The position numbers and the translations under genes are program-made. A stretch of DNA of 64,000 nucleotides from Microbacterium mangrovi (lineage in GTDB: Bacteria; Actinomycetota; Actinomycetes; Actinomycetales; Microbacteriaceae), in contig NZ_JTDK01000015.1 in NCBI RefSeq assembly GCF_000802305.1, positions 62,001-126,000 on the forward strand, given 5' to 3'. The notes beneath the pieces are model-generated. The model saw only the letters and a list, made by a program, of their open reading frames with translations, was not told the origin of the DNA and did no database searches. Shown here in pieces: positions 48,392-57,192 of this stretch. Every line of letters starts with the position of its first letter. Position 1 is the first letter of the stretch.

Positions 48392-49099
48392 ATGGACTCC
48401 TCACACGCCGAACCGGGGCGAGCCGCCGATTCGACCCCCAGCGATCACCAGATCTTCGGCGAATCCCGCTGGCCCCCCGCCATCGCCGTGTTCATCTTCC
48501 TGCTCATGGATGTCGCGGGCAGCATCTGGCTTCCCCGGAGCGGAATCCTCACCTTTCCCTGGCTCCTCCCGACGGTGGAGACCGTCATCCTCATCGTGCT
48601 CCTCTTCGGGCATCCGGGCGGGCTCGTGAAGCAGCGACGCTTGCTGCGTCCGATCGCTATCGTGCTCGTTCTCGCGATGGTCGCCTCCGCACTCTGGGCG
48701 ACCATTCGCCTCACCAACGATCTGATCTGGGGATCGAAGCTGACGAACGAGCCCGCGCTGCTCCTCGCCTCCGGCGGGCTGGTGTGGCTCGGCAACGTCC
48801 TCTCGTTCGCGCTGCTGTTCTGGCTCCTCGACAGTGGCGGCCCGGCACAGCGCGCCCGCCGTGAGCGTCCCGCCGACTTCGCGTTCACGCAGCAGCTCAC
48901 CCCCGAGGTGGCGCCGGCAGGCTGGCGCCCCGCTTTCCTCGACTACCTGCACCTGGCCTTCACCAACTCGACCGCGTTCAGCCCGACGGACGTGATGCCT
49001 CTGTCGCTCCGGGCGAAATACGCGATGGTCGTGCAATCGACGGTCGCTCTCGCACTGTTCGGACTCATCGTCGCCCGCGCCGTGAATGCCTTCCACTAA
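48392..49099 (+). CDS. Integral membrane protein, DUF1345-like
   Basis: 235 residues with five to six helices: PPAIAVFIFLLMDVAGSIW, VETVILIVLLFG, PIAIVLVLAMVASALWATI, ALLLASGGLVWLGNVLSFALLFWLL and YAMVVQSTVALALFGLIVARAV. LHLAFTNSTAFSPTDVMPLSLRAK before the last helix resembles the pore-like segment of the DUF1345/potassium-channel-related group. Function unproved; channel activity is only a possibility. Confidence 0.7.
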   Translation: MDSSHAEPGRAADSTPSDHQIFGESRWPPAIAVFIFLLMDVAGSIWLPRSGILTFPWLLPTVETVILIVLLFGHPGGLVKQRRLLRPIAIVLVLAMVASALWATIRLTNDLIWGSKLTNEPALLLASGGLVWLGNVLSFALLFWLLDSGGPAQRARRERPADFAFTQQLTPEVAPAGWRPAFLDYLHLAFTNSTAFSPTDVMPLSLRAKYAMVVQSTVALALFGLIVARAVNAFH

Positions 49100-49174
49100 C
49101 GGCTGCACCGCAGCCATCGAGCGGACCGGTCGGCGGACCGCGGCAGAATGGGTGAAGACCTACGAAAGGCCGTC

Positions 49175-49522
49175 ATGGACGTCACCCTGCTTGTCCGGTT
49201 CGTCGCCGCGGCCGAGGAACTGCACTTCCCGCGAGCGGCAGCGGGCCTCGGCATCCCGCTCGCGTCGCTGTATTCGTCGATCGACAAGCTCGAAAGCGAA
49301 GTCGGCGAGCCGCTCTTCGTCCGCGACGGGGCCCGCACCCGCCTGACCAAGGCCGGAAGCCTCTTCCTGCCGACCGCGAAGGCCGAGATCGCGGCCGCGC
49401 CCGCTCCGGCACCGAAGCCGGTGGTGCCGGCCGGCGGCAAGGCGAAAGCCTCCAAGGGCAAGGGCCGCGCCCCCGTGGTGAAGGGCCAGCCGAAGCCGTA
49501 CAAGAAACGTCAAGGACGGTAG
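49175..49522 (+). CDS. Solo LysR helix-turn-helix with basic tail
   Basis: 115 residues from ATG 49175, with AAAGG six bases upstream (ATG 49148 is an alternative). Residues 1-65 are a normal LysR DNA-binding domain: VTLLVRFVAAAEELHFPRAAAGLGIPLASLYSSIDKLESEVGEPLFVR. The effector domain is absent; instead there is an Ala/Pro stretch and a lysine-rich tail (GGKAKASKGKGRAPVVKGQPKPYKKRQGR). No frameshift remnant of a sensor domain follows. A nucleoid-associated or effector-free regulator is plausible. Confidence 0.75.
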   Translation: MDVTLLVRFVAAAEELHFPRAAAGLGIPLASLYSSIDKLESEVGEPLFVRDGARTRLTKAGSLFLPTAKAEIAAAPAPAPKPVVPAGGKAKASKGKGRAPVVKGQPKPYKKRQGR

Positions 49523-49571
49523 CTCACCGGGCCAAGATGGACATGCCGCCGTTCGCTGAAAGGAGCATCCG

Positions 49572-49982
49572 ATGACCGACAAGCCCACCGTCCTGTTCGT
49601 GTGCGTGCACAACGCGGGCCGGTCGCAGATGGCCGCCGGATACCTGCAGGCGCTGGCCGGCGACCGGATCGAGGTGCTTTCCGCCGGCTCGGAGCCGAAG
49701 GAGAGCATCAACCCGGCCGCCGTCGCCGTGATGACCGAAGCCGGGATCGACATCGCCGGCCGTACCCCGAAGCTGCTCACCGTCGACGCAGTGCGGGAGT
49801 CGGATGTCGTGATCACGATGGGCTGCGGCGACGCGTGCCCGATCTTTCCCGGCAAGCGGTACGAAGACTGGGTGCTCGACGACCCGGCCGACCAGGATGT
49901 TGCGACCGTCCGCCGCATCCGTGACGAGATCCGCATACGCGTCGAGAACCTGATCGCGCAACTCGTTCCCTCGGAAGCCTGA
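49572..49982 (+). CDS. Arsenate reductase, low-molecular-weight phosphatase type
   Basis: 136 residues. The P-loop VLFVCVHNAGRSQMAAGYL at the N-terminus and TMGCGDACPIFPGKRYEDWVLDDP near residue 80 are the hallmarks of ArsC of the Wzb-like phosphatase fold; CVHNAGRS holds the nucleophilic cysteine and GCGDAC the second redox cysteine(s). In actinobacteria such enzymes reduce arsenate with thioredoxin or mycothiol. No arsR, arsB or acr3 gene is adjacent, so it is solitary. Confidence 0.88.
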   Translation: MTDKPTVLFVCVHNAGRSQMAAGYLQALAGDRIEVLSAGSEPKESINPAAVAVMTEAGIDIAGRTPKLLTVDAVRESDVVITMGCGDACPIFPGKRYEDWVLDDPADQDVATVRRIRDEIRIRVENLIAQLVPSEA

Positions 49983-49992
49983 GGGGAGCTGC

Positions 49993-50023
49993 GCGGCGCC
50001 CACTACTGGCCCGTGGGCGCCGC
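49993..50023 (+). terminator. Hairpin after arsenate reductase
   Basis: GCGGCGCCCAC (49993-50003) pairs with GTGGGCGCCGC (50013-50023) 10 bases after the stop. No clear T-run follows. Bases 50024-50200 contain no gene I can support. Confidence 0.5.
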
Positions 50024-50200
50024 ACACACCCCACCCCCGGGTCTGAACCGAGCCCGGTGGTCCTCGACAGGGGTGGCGGCGGATGGAAACACCCCCGTCA
50101 AGGGATCGCCGTGTCCGAAGGGATTTATGCCTGATCTCCCGAACACCGGCATAGCCACCGTACGGATGGCGCCCACCGCCCGGACGCCAGAACCGGGGCA

Positions 50201-50440
50201 TTGAGTAGTGATTTCGCCGAATTGAGTAGTGATCCGGAAAAACCGTGGGAGCACTCTGCCCGAGGGGCGCGGGGAAGCTGGCGCGGTCGTCCCGCTGCCG
50301 CAGCGGTGGCCGACCGCAGGGATGCACCGGGCCGCAGACGGATACAGGCAACCGGGGCAGACGCGTCGCTCCACGGTTTTTTCAGATCACTACTCAATTT
50401 CGGGCAATCACCACTCAAATCCCCGGCTTCGACTACTCAA
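50201..50440. mobile_element. MITE-like element with phased terminal inverted repeats
   Basis: The 13-base motif TTGAGTAGTGATT/C occurs at 50201-50213 and 50222-50234, and inverted at 50385-50397, 50406-50418 and 50428-50440, with 21-, 21- and 22-base spacings. The inner ends 50221-50248 and 50371-50398 are 28-bp inverted repeats with 26 matches. The 120-base interior has no frame. Multiple phased sites at both ends recall the transposase-binding ends of IS21- or Tn7-type elements; no target duplication could be found, so the mobile nature is inferred. Confidence 0.5.
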
Positions 50441-50452
50441 AGCCGGGGATTT
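50417..50452. terminator. 13-bp hairpin at the right end of the element
   Basis: AAATCCCCGGCTT (50417-50429) and AAGCCGGGGATTT (50440-50452) are perfect complements around a 10-base loop that itself carries the third inverted ACTACTC motif. It could terminate transcription entering from either side. Confidence 0.55.
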
Positions 50453-50514
50453 CCGTGCGGGATGCCGGTTGTGTCAGCAGGCTCGGAATCCAGAGCCCCG
50501 ACCGAAAGGCCACC

Positions 50515-51168
50515 ATGACCGCCTCCTCGCAGCACGAGTTCACCGACGCCCCCCGCGGCCCCCGCATCCAGCGCCGCACCCTCCTCAAAGGGGCCGCGTG
50601 GTCCGTCCCGATCCTCGCGGCCACGGTCGCCGCCCCGGCTCAGGCCGCCTCGACCGTCCCGCCGACGATCGCGTGGTCGGGCACCAAGGCGGTGACCGAC
50701 TTCGAGATCAACGAGACCACGAAGTCGGCCACGTCGCAGGTACCGGTCACCGTTCCCCTCAGCTTCGTGATCACCAACGGCTCGGCGCCGCAATCCGGCC
50801 TGATCGACAGCCTCGTCGTCACCTTCGGTGCCCCGAGCGGCGCTGCGGCGCCGACAGACGGCACCGCCTACGGGCTCGGCGTCTTCGGGATCAACGGCAG
50901 TCAGCTCTCCGTCTACAACCAGCCCACCTACGGACAGGCGGGGACCGGGTTTCCGACGACGACGTGGACCCATCCGGCGTTCCCCCTCAACGCCGGTGCC
51001 GACCAGGCGGTGACGACCATGATCGAGTTCATCCTCGTCGGAACCAGCAGCGCCGGGCCCGTCACCGACGCCGTCACCTTCCCCGTCACGGTCACCGCGA
51101 CGATCGACGGCGTCGCCTACGCGGACTCCACGACGATCACGGTGCCGGCGGGCGCGCTCCTCCTCTGA
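50515..51168 (+). CDS. Tat-exported protein of unknown function
   Basis: 217 residues from ATG 50515, with GAAAGG just upstream. A twin-arginine signal is clear: IQRRTLLKGAAWSVPILAATVAAPAQAAS, cleavage after AQA near residue 45. The rest is a Thr/Ser/Val-rich beta-sandwich-like domain (VPVTVPLSFVITNG; FPVTVTATIDGVAYADSTTITVPAG) with no cysteine or anchor. Probably a secreted or surface Ig-like protein; I do not recognise a specific family. Confidence 0.8.
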   Translation: MTASSQHEFTDAPRGPRIQRRTLLKGAAWSVPILAATVAAPAQAASTVPPTIAWSGTKAVTDFEINETTKSATSQVPVTVPLSFVITNGSAPQSGLIDSLVVTFGAPSGAAAPTDGTAYGLGVFGINGSQLSVYNQPTYGQAGTGFPTTTWTHPAFPLNAGADQAVTTMIEFILVGTSSAGPVTDAVTFPVTVTATIDGVAYADSTTITVPAGALLL

Positions 51169-51178
51169 CCCCCGCTGT

Positions 51179-51240
51179 TCACCCCCGTGGCCGGGTTCGT
51201 CTCGAACCCCCGATCTTGCGAATCCGGCCCACGGGGGTGT
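51179..51240. terminator. Long imperfect hairpin after the Tat protein
   Basis: CACCCCCGTGG-CCGG at about 51180-51194 pairs with CCGGCCCACGGGGGTG at about 51224-51239 with one bulged base, enclosing 29 bases. It separates the Tat-protein gene from the ATPase gene. Confidence 0.45.
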
Positions 51241-51262
51241 CCAGTGGTCCTACTCTCTGGTC

Positions 51263-52654
51263 ATGACAACGCTCCCGCCCGCCATCGCCACCACCGGACA
51301 GCTGCGCGCGTCGGGGCACACCCACAGGCCGCTGCGCGTCGAACTCCGCGAGAACCTGCTCGCCGCGCTCGCCGACGGTCGCGACCCGTGGCCGGGCATC
51401 CACGGCTTCGACGACACCGTCATCCCGCAGCTCGAGCGCGCCCTGCTGGCCGGTCACGACATCGTGCTGCTCGGGGAGCGCGGCCAGGGCAAGACGCGGC
51501 TGCTGCGCAGCCTGGTCGGACTCCTCGACGAGTGGTCGCCGGTGATCGACGGCTCCGAGCTCGGCGAGCATCCCTTCCACCCGATCACCCCGGGCTCCCG
51601 CCGGCGTGCCGCCGAACTCGGCGACGACCTGCCGGTGGCGTGGCGGCACCGCGCCGAGCGGTACGCCGAGAAGCTCGCGACACCGGACACCTCGGTCGCC
51701 GACCTCATCGGCGACGTCGACCCGATCCGGGTCGCGGAGGGACGATCGCTCGGTGACCCGGAGACGATCCACTACGGGCTCGTCCCGCGCAGCCACCGCG
51801 GCATCGTCGCCATCAACGAGCTGCCCGATCTCGCCGAGCGCATCCAGGTGTCGCTGCTGAACGTGATGGAGGAGCGCGACATCCAGATCCGCGGCTACGT
51901 CCTGCGTCTCGACCTCGACGTGCTGGTCGTCGCCACCGCGAACCCCGAGGACTACACGAACCGCGGACGCATCATCACGCCGCTGCAGGACCGCTTCGGC
52001 GCCGAGATCCGCACCCACTACCCGCAGACCGTCGAAGAGGAGATCGCCGTCATCCGGCAGGAGGCGGACCTGGTGGCCGAGGTGCCCGAGCACCTCCTCG
52101 AGATCCTTGCCCGGTTCACCCGCAATCTTCGAGAGTCGGACGCCGTCGACCAGCGCGCCGGGGTGTCCGCGCGCTTCGCGATCGCGGGTGCCGAGACGAT
52201 CGCCGCCGCCGCTCTGCACCGGGCTACCCGCCAGCACGAGGCGGTCGCCGTCGCCCGGCCGGTGGACCTGGAGACCGCGGTGGACGTGCTCGGCGGCAAG
52301 ATCGAGTTCGAGACGGGCGAGGAGGGCCGCGAGCGCGCGATCCTGGAGCACCTGCTGCGCACCGCCGTCGCCGACACGGCCCGCGTGCACCTGCGCGGGA
52401 TCGACTTCCGTCTCCTCGTCGAGGCGCTGCACGACGGCGTGACGGTGATGACCGGGGAGCAGGTCCCGGCCGCGGACGTGCTCGCCGGGATGCCGGTGCT
52501 CGGCGAGTCGGACCTCTACGACCGGGTCGCAGAACGGCTCGGCGCGCAGACGTCGGGCGAGCGGGCCGGGGCGGTGGAGCTGGCGCTGGAGGCGCTGTTC
52601 CTCGAGCGCCGCATCGGCAAGGACAGCGCCGCAGGGGAGACCGTCTATGGATGA
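51263..52654 (+). CDS. MoxR/ChlI-type AAA+ ATPase
   Basis: 463 residues. Walker A LLGERGQGKTRLLRSL near residue 71, Walker B region HRGIVAINELPDLAERIQVSLLNVMEERDIQIRG, sensor motif VVATANPEDYTNRGRIITPLQDRFGAEIRTHYP. This is the magnesium-chelatase-I/MoxR class, which remodels partner proteins together with a VWA protein. The VWA partner begins 42 bases downstream. No tetrapyrrole gene is near, so a chaperone-like rather than chelatase role is expected. Confidence 0.9.
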   Translation: MTTLPPAIATTGQLRASGHTHRPLRVELRENLLAALADGRDPWPGIHGFDDTVIPQLERALLAGHDIVLLGERGQGKTRLLRSLVGLLDEWSPVIDGSELGEHPFHPITPGSRRRAAELGDDLPVAWRHRAERYAEKLATPDTSVADLIGDVDPIRVAEGRSLGDPETIHYGLVPRSHRGIVAINELPDLAERIQVSLLNVMEERDIQIRGYVLRLDLDVLVVATANPEDYTNRGRIITPLQDRFGAEIRTHYPQTVEEEIAVIRQEADLVAEVPEHLLEILARFTRNLRESDAVDQRAGVSARFAIAGAETIAAAALHRATRQHEAVAVARPVDLETAVDVLGGKIEFETGEEGRERAILEHLLRTAVADTARVHLRGIDFRLLVEALHDGVTVMTGEQVPAADVLAGMPVLGESDLYDRVAERLGAQTSGERAGAVELALEALFLERRIGKDSAAGETVYG

Positions 52655-52696
52655 CACGACGCCGGCTCCGGCCGGACGATTCCCGGCGGTGGCCTG

Positions 52697-54739
52697 ATGG
52701 TCCGCAGCTTCCACCGGGCGCCCGCGCACACCGCACGGTACGGACGGTATGCCGGCGGCGACCCGCTGGCGCCGCCGGTTCCGGTGCAGGAGGCGCTCGA
52801 GGCGATCGGCGCCGACGTCATGGCCGGGACCTCCGCCGAACGCGCCATGCGCGAGTACCTTCGGCGCGGCGGCCGGGGTCGCGAGGGACTCGACGACCTC
52901 GCGCAGCGTGTGCAGCAGCGTCGCTCCGAGCTGCTCCGGCGGCATCGCCTGGACGGCACGCTCGAAGAGGTCCGCCGGCTCCTCGACCACGCGGTGCTCG
53001 AGGAGCGCAAACAGCTCGTGCGCGACGTGGAGCTCGACGACCAGACGCGGGCGTTCGCCGAGATGCGGCTGGAGAACCTGCCGCAGAGCACGGCGGCCGC
53101 CGTCAACGAGCTCGCCGACTACGACTGGCAGAGTCGCACCGCCCGGGCCGACTACGACCGCATCCGCGAACTGCTCGGCCGCGAGATGCTCGACCAGCGC
53201 TTCGCCGGCATGAAGGACGCCCTGGAGAACGCGACGGATGCCGACCGGCAGGCGATCCGCGACATGCTCGGCGACCTCAACGACCTCCTGGACAAGCGGC
53301 GCCGCGGCGAAGACACCCAGGAGGACTTCGACGAGTTCATGCGCAAGCACGGCGATCAGTTCCCCGAGCAGCCGCGAGACCTCGACGAGCTGCTGGACAC
53401 GCTCGCGGAGCGTTCGGCGGCGGCGCAGCGGATGCTGAACTCGATGACTCCTGAGCAGCGCGACGAGCTGCTGAGCCTCGCCGCGCAGGCGTTCGGGTCT
53501 CCCGAGTTGCGCGAGTCGCTCGCCCGCCTCGACGCCAACCTCCGGTCGCTGCGGCCGGGGGAGGACTGGTCGGGCGCGGAATCCTTCTCGGGCGACGAAC
53601 CGACCGGGCTCGGCGAGGCCACCGGAATCATGCAGGATCTCGCCGACCTGGATTCGCTGACCGACCAGCTCAGCCAGGCGTACCCGGGCGCGCGCATGGA
53701 CGACATCGACCTGGATGCGCTGAGCCGGCTCGTCGGGGAGGATGCCGCTGTCAGTGCGCAGACGCTGCGCGATCTGGAACAGCAGCTGAAGGACACCGGG
53801 ATGCTGCAGCGCGCCTCCGACGGGGCCCTGCGGCTCACGCCCCGCGCCATGCGGCAGCTCGGGCGGGCGCTGCTGCGCGACGTCGCGACCCGGCAGTCCG
53901 GGCGGCTCGGGCGCCGCGAGACCCGGCACGCGGGGGCGGCCGGCGACCGCACCGGCGCGACGCGCGCATGGGCGTTCGGCGACACCGAGCCGTGGGACAT
54001 CCCGCGCACGGTGTCCAACGCGGTGCTGCGCACGGTCGCCGACGGCGGGGACCCCTCGGGCGGGGTGCGGCTGGACACCCGCGACGTCGAGGTCGTCGAG
54101 ACGGAGCAGCGCACCCAGGCCGCCGTCGCGCTGCTGGTGGACACCTCGTTCTCGATGGCGCTGGATGACCGGTGGGTGCCGATGAAGCGCACCGCGCTCG
54201 CCCTGCACCACCTCATCTCGACCCGCTTCCGCGGGGACACCCTGCAGCTGATCGCCTTCGCCCGGTACGCCGAGGTGATGGACATCGAGCAGCTGACGGC
54301 GAAGGACGCGGTGTGGGACAAGGGCACCAACTTGCATCACGCGCTGCTGCTGGCCGGGCGGTTCTTCCGCCGGCACCCGGCGGCGCAGCCCGTGCTGCTG
54401 ATCGTGACCGACGGGGAGCCGACCGCGCACCTCGAACCCGACGGAGAAGCGGTCTTCGCCTACCCGCCGGATCCCCTCACCGTCGCGATGACCGTGCGCG
54501 AGCTGGACACCGTGCACCGGCTGGGCGCGCAGACCACGTTCTTCCGGCTCGGCGACGACCCGAGCCTGGCCCGATTCATCGACGCCCTCGCGCATCGTGC
54601 CGGCGGCCAGGTCGTCGCGCCGGAGCTGGACGACCTCGGCCGGGCCGTGGTCGACAGCTACCTCGGCTCGCGGGAGGACTGGCACGGGACGCCGGAGGAC
54701 TTCGGCGAGATGCTCCGCGGCCGCTCCTGGTGGTGGTGA
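52697..54739 (+). CDS. VWA-domain protein (ChlD/CoxE-like)
   Basis: 680 residues. A long helical, charged N-terminal part (about 1-440, rich in Asp/Arg/Leu with coiled-coil character) is followed by a von Willebrand A domain: VALLVDTSFSMALDDRW holds the MIDAS DxSxS near residue 480, GTNLHHAL the Thr, and LLIVTDGEPTAHL the Asp. The C-terminus ends in RGRSWWW. It is the natural partner of the MoxR ATPase just upstream. Client protein unknown. Confidence 0.9.
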   Translation: MVRSFHRAPAHTARYGRYAGGDPLAPPVPVQEALEAIGADVMAGTSAERAMREYLRRGGRGREGLDDLAQRVQQRRSELLRRHRLDGTLEEVRRLLDHAVLEERKQLVRDVELDDQTRAFAEMRLENLPQSTAAAVNELADYDWQSRTARADYDRIRELLGREMLDQRFAGMKDALENATDADRQAIRDMLGDLNDLLDKRRRGEDTQEDFDEFMRKHGDQFPEQPRDLDELLDTLAERSAAAQRMLNSMTPEQRDELLSLAAQAFGSPELRESLARLDANLRSLRPGEDWSGAESFSGDEPTGLGEATGIMQDLADLDSLTDQLSQAYPGARMDDIDLDALSRLVGEDAAVSAQTLRDLEQQLKDTGMLQRASDGALRLTPRAMRQLGRALLRDVATRQSGRLGRRETRHAGAAGDRTGATRAWAFGDTEPWDIPRTVSNAVLRTVADGGDPSGGVRLDTRDVEVVETEQRTQAAVALLVDTSFSMALDDRWVPMKRTALALHHLISTRFRGDTLQLIAFARYAEVMDIEQLTAKDAVWDKGTNLHHALLLAGRFFRRHPAAQPVLLIVTDGEPTAHLEPDGEAVFAYPPDPLTVAMTVRELDTVHRLGAQTTFFRLGDDPSLARFIDALAHRAGGQVVAPELDDLGRAVVDSYLGSREDWHGTPEDFGEMLRGRSWWW

Positions 54740-54743
54740 ACCG

Positions 54744-55886
54744 CTACCGCTCCAGCCGGAATCCGGCGATCGTCGGCGCGGTGCCCGAGGCGAGGGATGC
54801 CAGGTGCTCCCCGATCGCGGGGGCGAACTTGAACCCGTGTCCGGAGAACCCGGCGGCGACGACGATCGGCCCGGTCCGGTCGAGCACGAAGTCCCCGTCG
54901 TCCGTCGAGGTGTAGGTGCAGCTGATCGGCTCGAACACGTCGGGGTCGGCACCCGGCATCCACTCCCGCACGTAGCGGCGCAGAGACTCCGACAGCTCCG
55001 TCGACGGCGTGAAGGTTCTCGTCTGCGGGGTGACGACCGGGCCGACCCGATGCCAGCCGACCTTGACCCCCTCGCCGGGGGAGACGAGGCCGTACACGGG
55101 GCCGGGCCAGCGGAATCCCGACGGTTCGGGGGCGTGGTTGAAGCTCGGCCATCCTGCGCCGTCGTCGCCGAGCCGCAGCGCGAAGTGCGCCGGATGCTCC
55201 TCGGTGACCGTCAGCCGGGGGAGCCGGACGAGTCCGCGCAGCAGCGGGTCGGTCCACGCGCCGGCCGCGACGACGACGCGGCGTGCCCGGATCGCGTGCG
55301 CGTCGGTGCGGAGCTCGACCAGGTCGTCGCCGCGGGGCAGGATGCTGCGCACCGGGCTGGTGTGGTGGACCGCGGCTCCGTGCGCGACCGCTCCGTCATG
55401 GAGGGCACGCACCGCCCGGTCGGCGAACAGGCGCCCGCCCTGCGGCAGGAAGGTCGCCGAGCCCGCGAAGCGGAGACCGGGCCAGCGACGCTCCGCCTCC
55501 GCGGCCGGGATCCGCTCCACGTCGAACCCGAACATGGGAGCTTCCGCGGCGAGGGCGGCGGCATCCGCACGCGGGCCGCGCTCGACGAGGCCGGTCTGCT
55601 CGAGCAGCACCTCCCCGGACTCGGCCTCGAGCTCGCGCCATAAGGGGAGGGCGCGCCGGAGGAGCCGGAGGTGGTGCGGCGAGCTGTACGCCGGGTTGAA
55701 GTTGCGGGTGGTGCCGTGCGACGCGCCGAGCGAGTGGCCGGCCTCGTGGGCTTCGAAGAGGGCGACCGCTCTGCCGCGCCGGGCGAGCGCCCACGCGGCG
55801 GCGGCGCCGACGACTCCGCCGCCGACGACGGCGACCTCCACCTCGATGCGATCGTGCACCTCGCGGGTGCCGGAGACGTCGGTCAT
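54744..55886 (-). CDS. Sarcosine oxidase / N-methyltryptophan oxidase-like flavoprotein
   Basis: 380 residues. VEVAVVGGGVVGAAAAWALARRGRAVALFEA is the FAD-binding Rossmann turn; HSLGASHGTTRNFNPAYSS is the second FAD motif of monomeric sarcosine oxidases. FEPISCTYTSTDDGDFVLDR contains the cysteine that carries covalent flavin in MSOX, and GFSGHGFKFAPAIGEHLASL closes the fold. Likely oxidises an N-methyl amino acid to yield peroxide. Convergent with the VWA gene. Confidence 0.88.
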   Translation of the reverse strand: MTDVSGTREVHDRIEVEVAVVGGGVVGAAAAWALARRGRAVALFEAHEAGHSLGASHGTTRNFNPAYSSPHHLRLLRRALPLWRELEAESGEVLLEQTGLVERGPRADAAALAAEAPMFGFDVERIPAAEAERRWPGLRFAGSATFLPQGGRLFADRAVRALHDGAVAHGAAVHHTSPVRSILPRGDDLVELRTDAHAIRARRVVVAAGAWTDPLLRGLVRLPRLTVTEEHPAHFALRLGDDGAGWPSFNHAPEPSGFRWPGPVYGLVSPGEGVKVGWHRVGPVVTPQTRTFTPSTELSESLRRYVREWMPGADPDVFEPISCTYTSTDDGDFVLDRTGPIVVAAGFSGHGFKFAPAIGEHLASLASGTAPTIAGFRLER

Positions 55887-56026
55887 GCCAGGAGGCTAAG
55901 CGCGCCGGCCGGGCGTCGTCGTCCCGGTCGACTCGGGACGACACGAACAGGACGCGCATTGTCACGGAACGACCCATCCCGCAACACCCGGCCCGGGCGC
56001 GGGCCGGGTCGCCTAGCGTCGCCCCC

Positions 56027-56857
56027 ATGAGCACGAGCGCTTCCGACCTGCTGACCGAGTCCGGATTCGACGCCGCCTGGCGGGAGTGGCACGACGCGCA
56101 CGAACGCGTCCGCGCCGACGAGCACGGGTTCCTCGCCATCACGAGCATCCGCTGGCTCGGTCCCGAGCCCACCCGATATCCGGATGTGCCGGGTGCCTGG
56201 AGCACGGCGGACGACGGCCCGGTCGTGGTGCTCGTCGACGACGAGTTCCTCGACCTCGACGGGCGGCGCGTGACCGGCATCCACCGGTTCGGGCGGCTGC
56301 CCGAGCGGTCGAGCCTCACCGCGTCCTGGACGACGGGCGACACGGTCGCCGTCGTCGAGATCGCGCGGCGGGGCGGCCACGACATCATCCGGCCGCGGCA
56401 TCCCGACGCGCCCATCCGCACCGCGTACCCGGGGACCGACGCCTACCCGCCGCAGGAGCGGTTCGTGGTCGACGGCGTCTTCACGCCCTTCCCGGAGCCG
56501 CGAGAGGTCACGGTCGGATCGGTCGTCGACGGTCTGCAGCACGTCTACCACGCGCCCGGGACCGTCTCGTTCGACCTCGATGGCCCGCGCTCGCTCGTCG
56601 CGTTCGACGGGCACGGCGGCGGACTGCTCGCGCTGTTCACGGACCTCACGAGCGGGGTGACGACCTACGCGGCGAACCGCAGCGTCTCGATCGCCGCGCC
56701 CGACGAGGACGGCCGGGTGACCATCGACTTCAACCGCGCGGTGAACTTGCCGTGCGCGTACACCCCGTATGCGACGTGTCCGCTGCCGCCGGCGGAGAAC
56801 CGGCTGCAGGTCGCAGTCGAGGCCGGAGAGAAGGTGCCGAGCGCTCTCACTCCGTGA
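56027..56857 (+). CDS. DUF1684 family protein
   Basis: 276 residues. The signature is the C-terminal TIDFNRAVNLPCAYTPYATCPLPPAENRLQVAVEAGEK, with HGFLAITSIRWLG near residue 30 and PYPGTDAYPPQERF-like text in the middle. DUF1684 proteins are beta-rich, of unknown function, often in actinobacteria. No signal peptide. Single gene, with about 140 bases to the divergent oxidase gene. Confidence 0.88.
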   Translation: MSTSASDLLTESGFDAAWREWHDAHERVRADEHGFLAITSIRWLGPEPTRYPDVPGAWSTADDGPVVVLVDDEFLDLDGRRVTGIHRFGRLPERSSLTASWTTGDTVAVVEIARRGGHDIIRPRHPDAPIRTAYPGTDAYPPQERFVVDGVFTPFPEPREVTVGSVVDGLQHVYHAPGTVSFDLDGPRSLVAFDGHGGGLLALFTDLTSGVTTYAANRSVSIAAPDEDGRVTIDFNRAVNLPCAYTPYATCPLPPAENRLQVAVEAGEKVPSALTP

Positions 56858-57056
56858 GGATGGGGCGTTCCAGCGCGGCCCGTGCCTCCCGTTCGACGAA
56901 CACCGGGACGAAGTCCCGCACCCGCGCATTGTCGTAGTGATGTTGTGCTTCAAGCACGGCCTCGGCGATCTGCGACGAGGGGAGCTGGGGGAATCGCTCT
57001 TCCAGTCGTCTGACCACCTCTGCGATGGCATCGCCTTCGGGGACATCGCGTGTCAT
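56847..57056 (-). CDS. Small three-helix-bundle protein
   Basis: 69 residues from MTRDVPEGDAIAE. AEVVRRLEERFPQLPSSQIAEAVLEAQHHYDNARVRDFVPVFVEREARAAL matches the three-helix dimerisation domain found alone or fused to phosphatases in actinobacteria. ATG 57104 would add a leader of different composition. Overlaps the end of the DUF1684 gene by 11 bases in convergent orientation. Confidence 0.75.
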   Translation of the reverse strand: MTRDVPEGDAIAEVVRRLEERFPQLPSSQIAEAVLEAQHHYDNARVRDFVPVFVEREARAALERPILTE

Positions 57057-57192
57057 GGGCTCATGGTCTCCGCGAATCACTCGCGATGTCAAGCATCCGG
57101 GCATCCTCGGGGTGCGCTGCCGGCTACCGGCTCGTATCGTGAACCTCGTGCCGAAGGATGCCGAGGGTCGTCACCGCGCGGAAAGGATCGTG

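Noticed and set aside
50013..50204. Short frame with an LPNTG motif, like a sortase anchor
   Set aside because: No hydrophobic segment or basic tail follows LPNTG, no ribosome site, and it runs into the repeat element.
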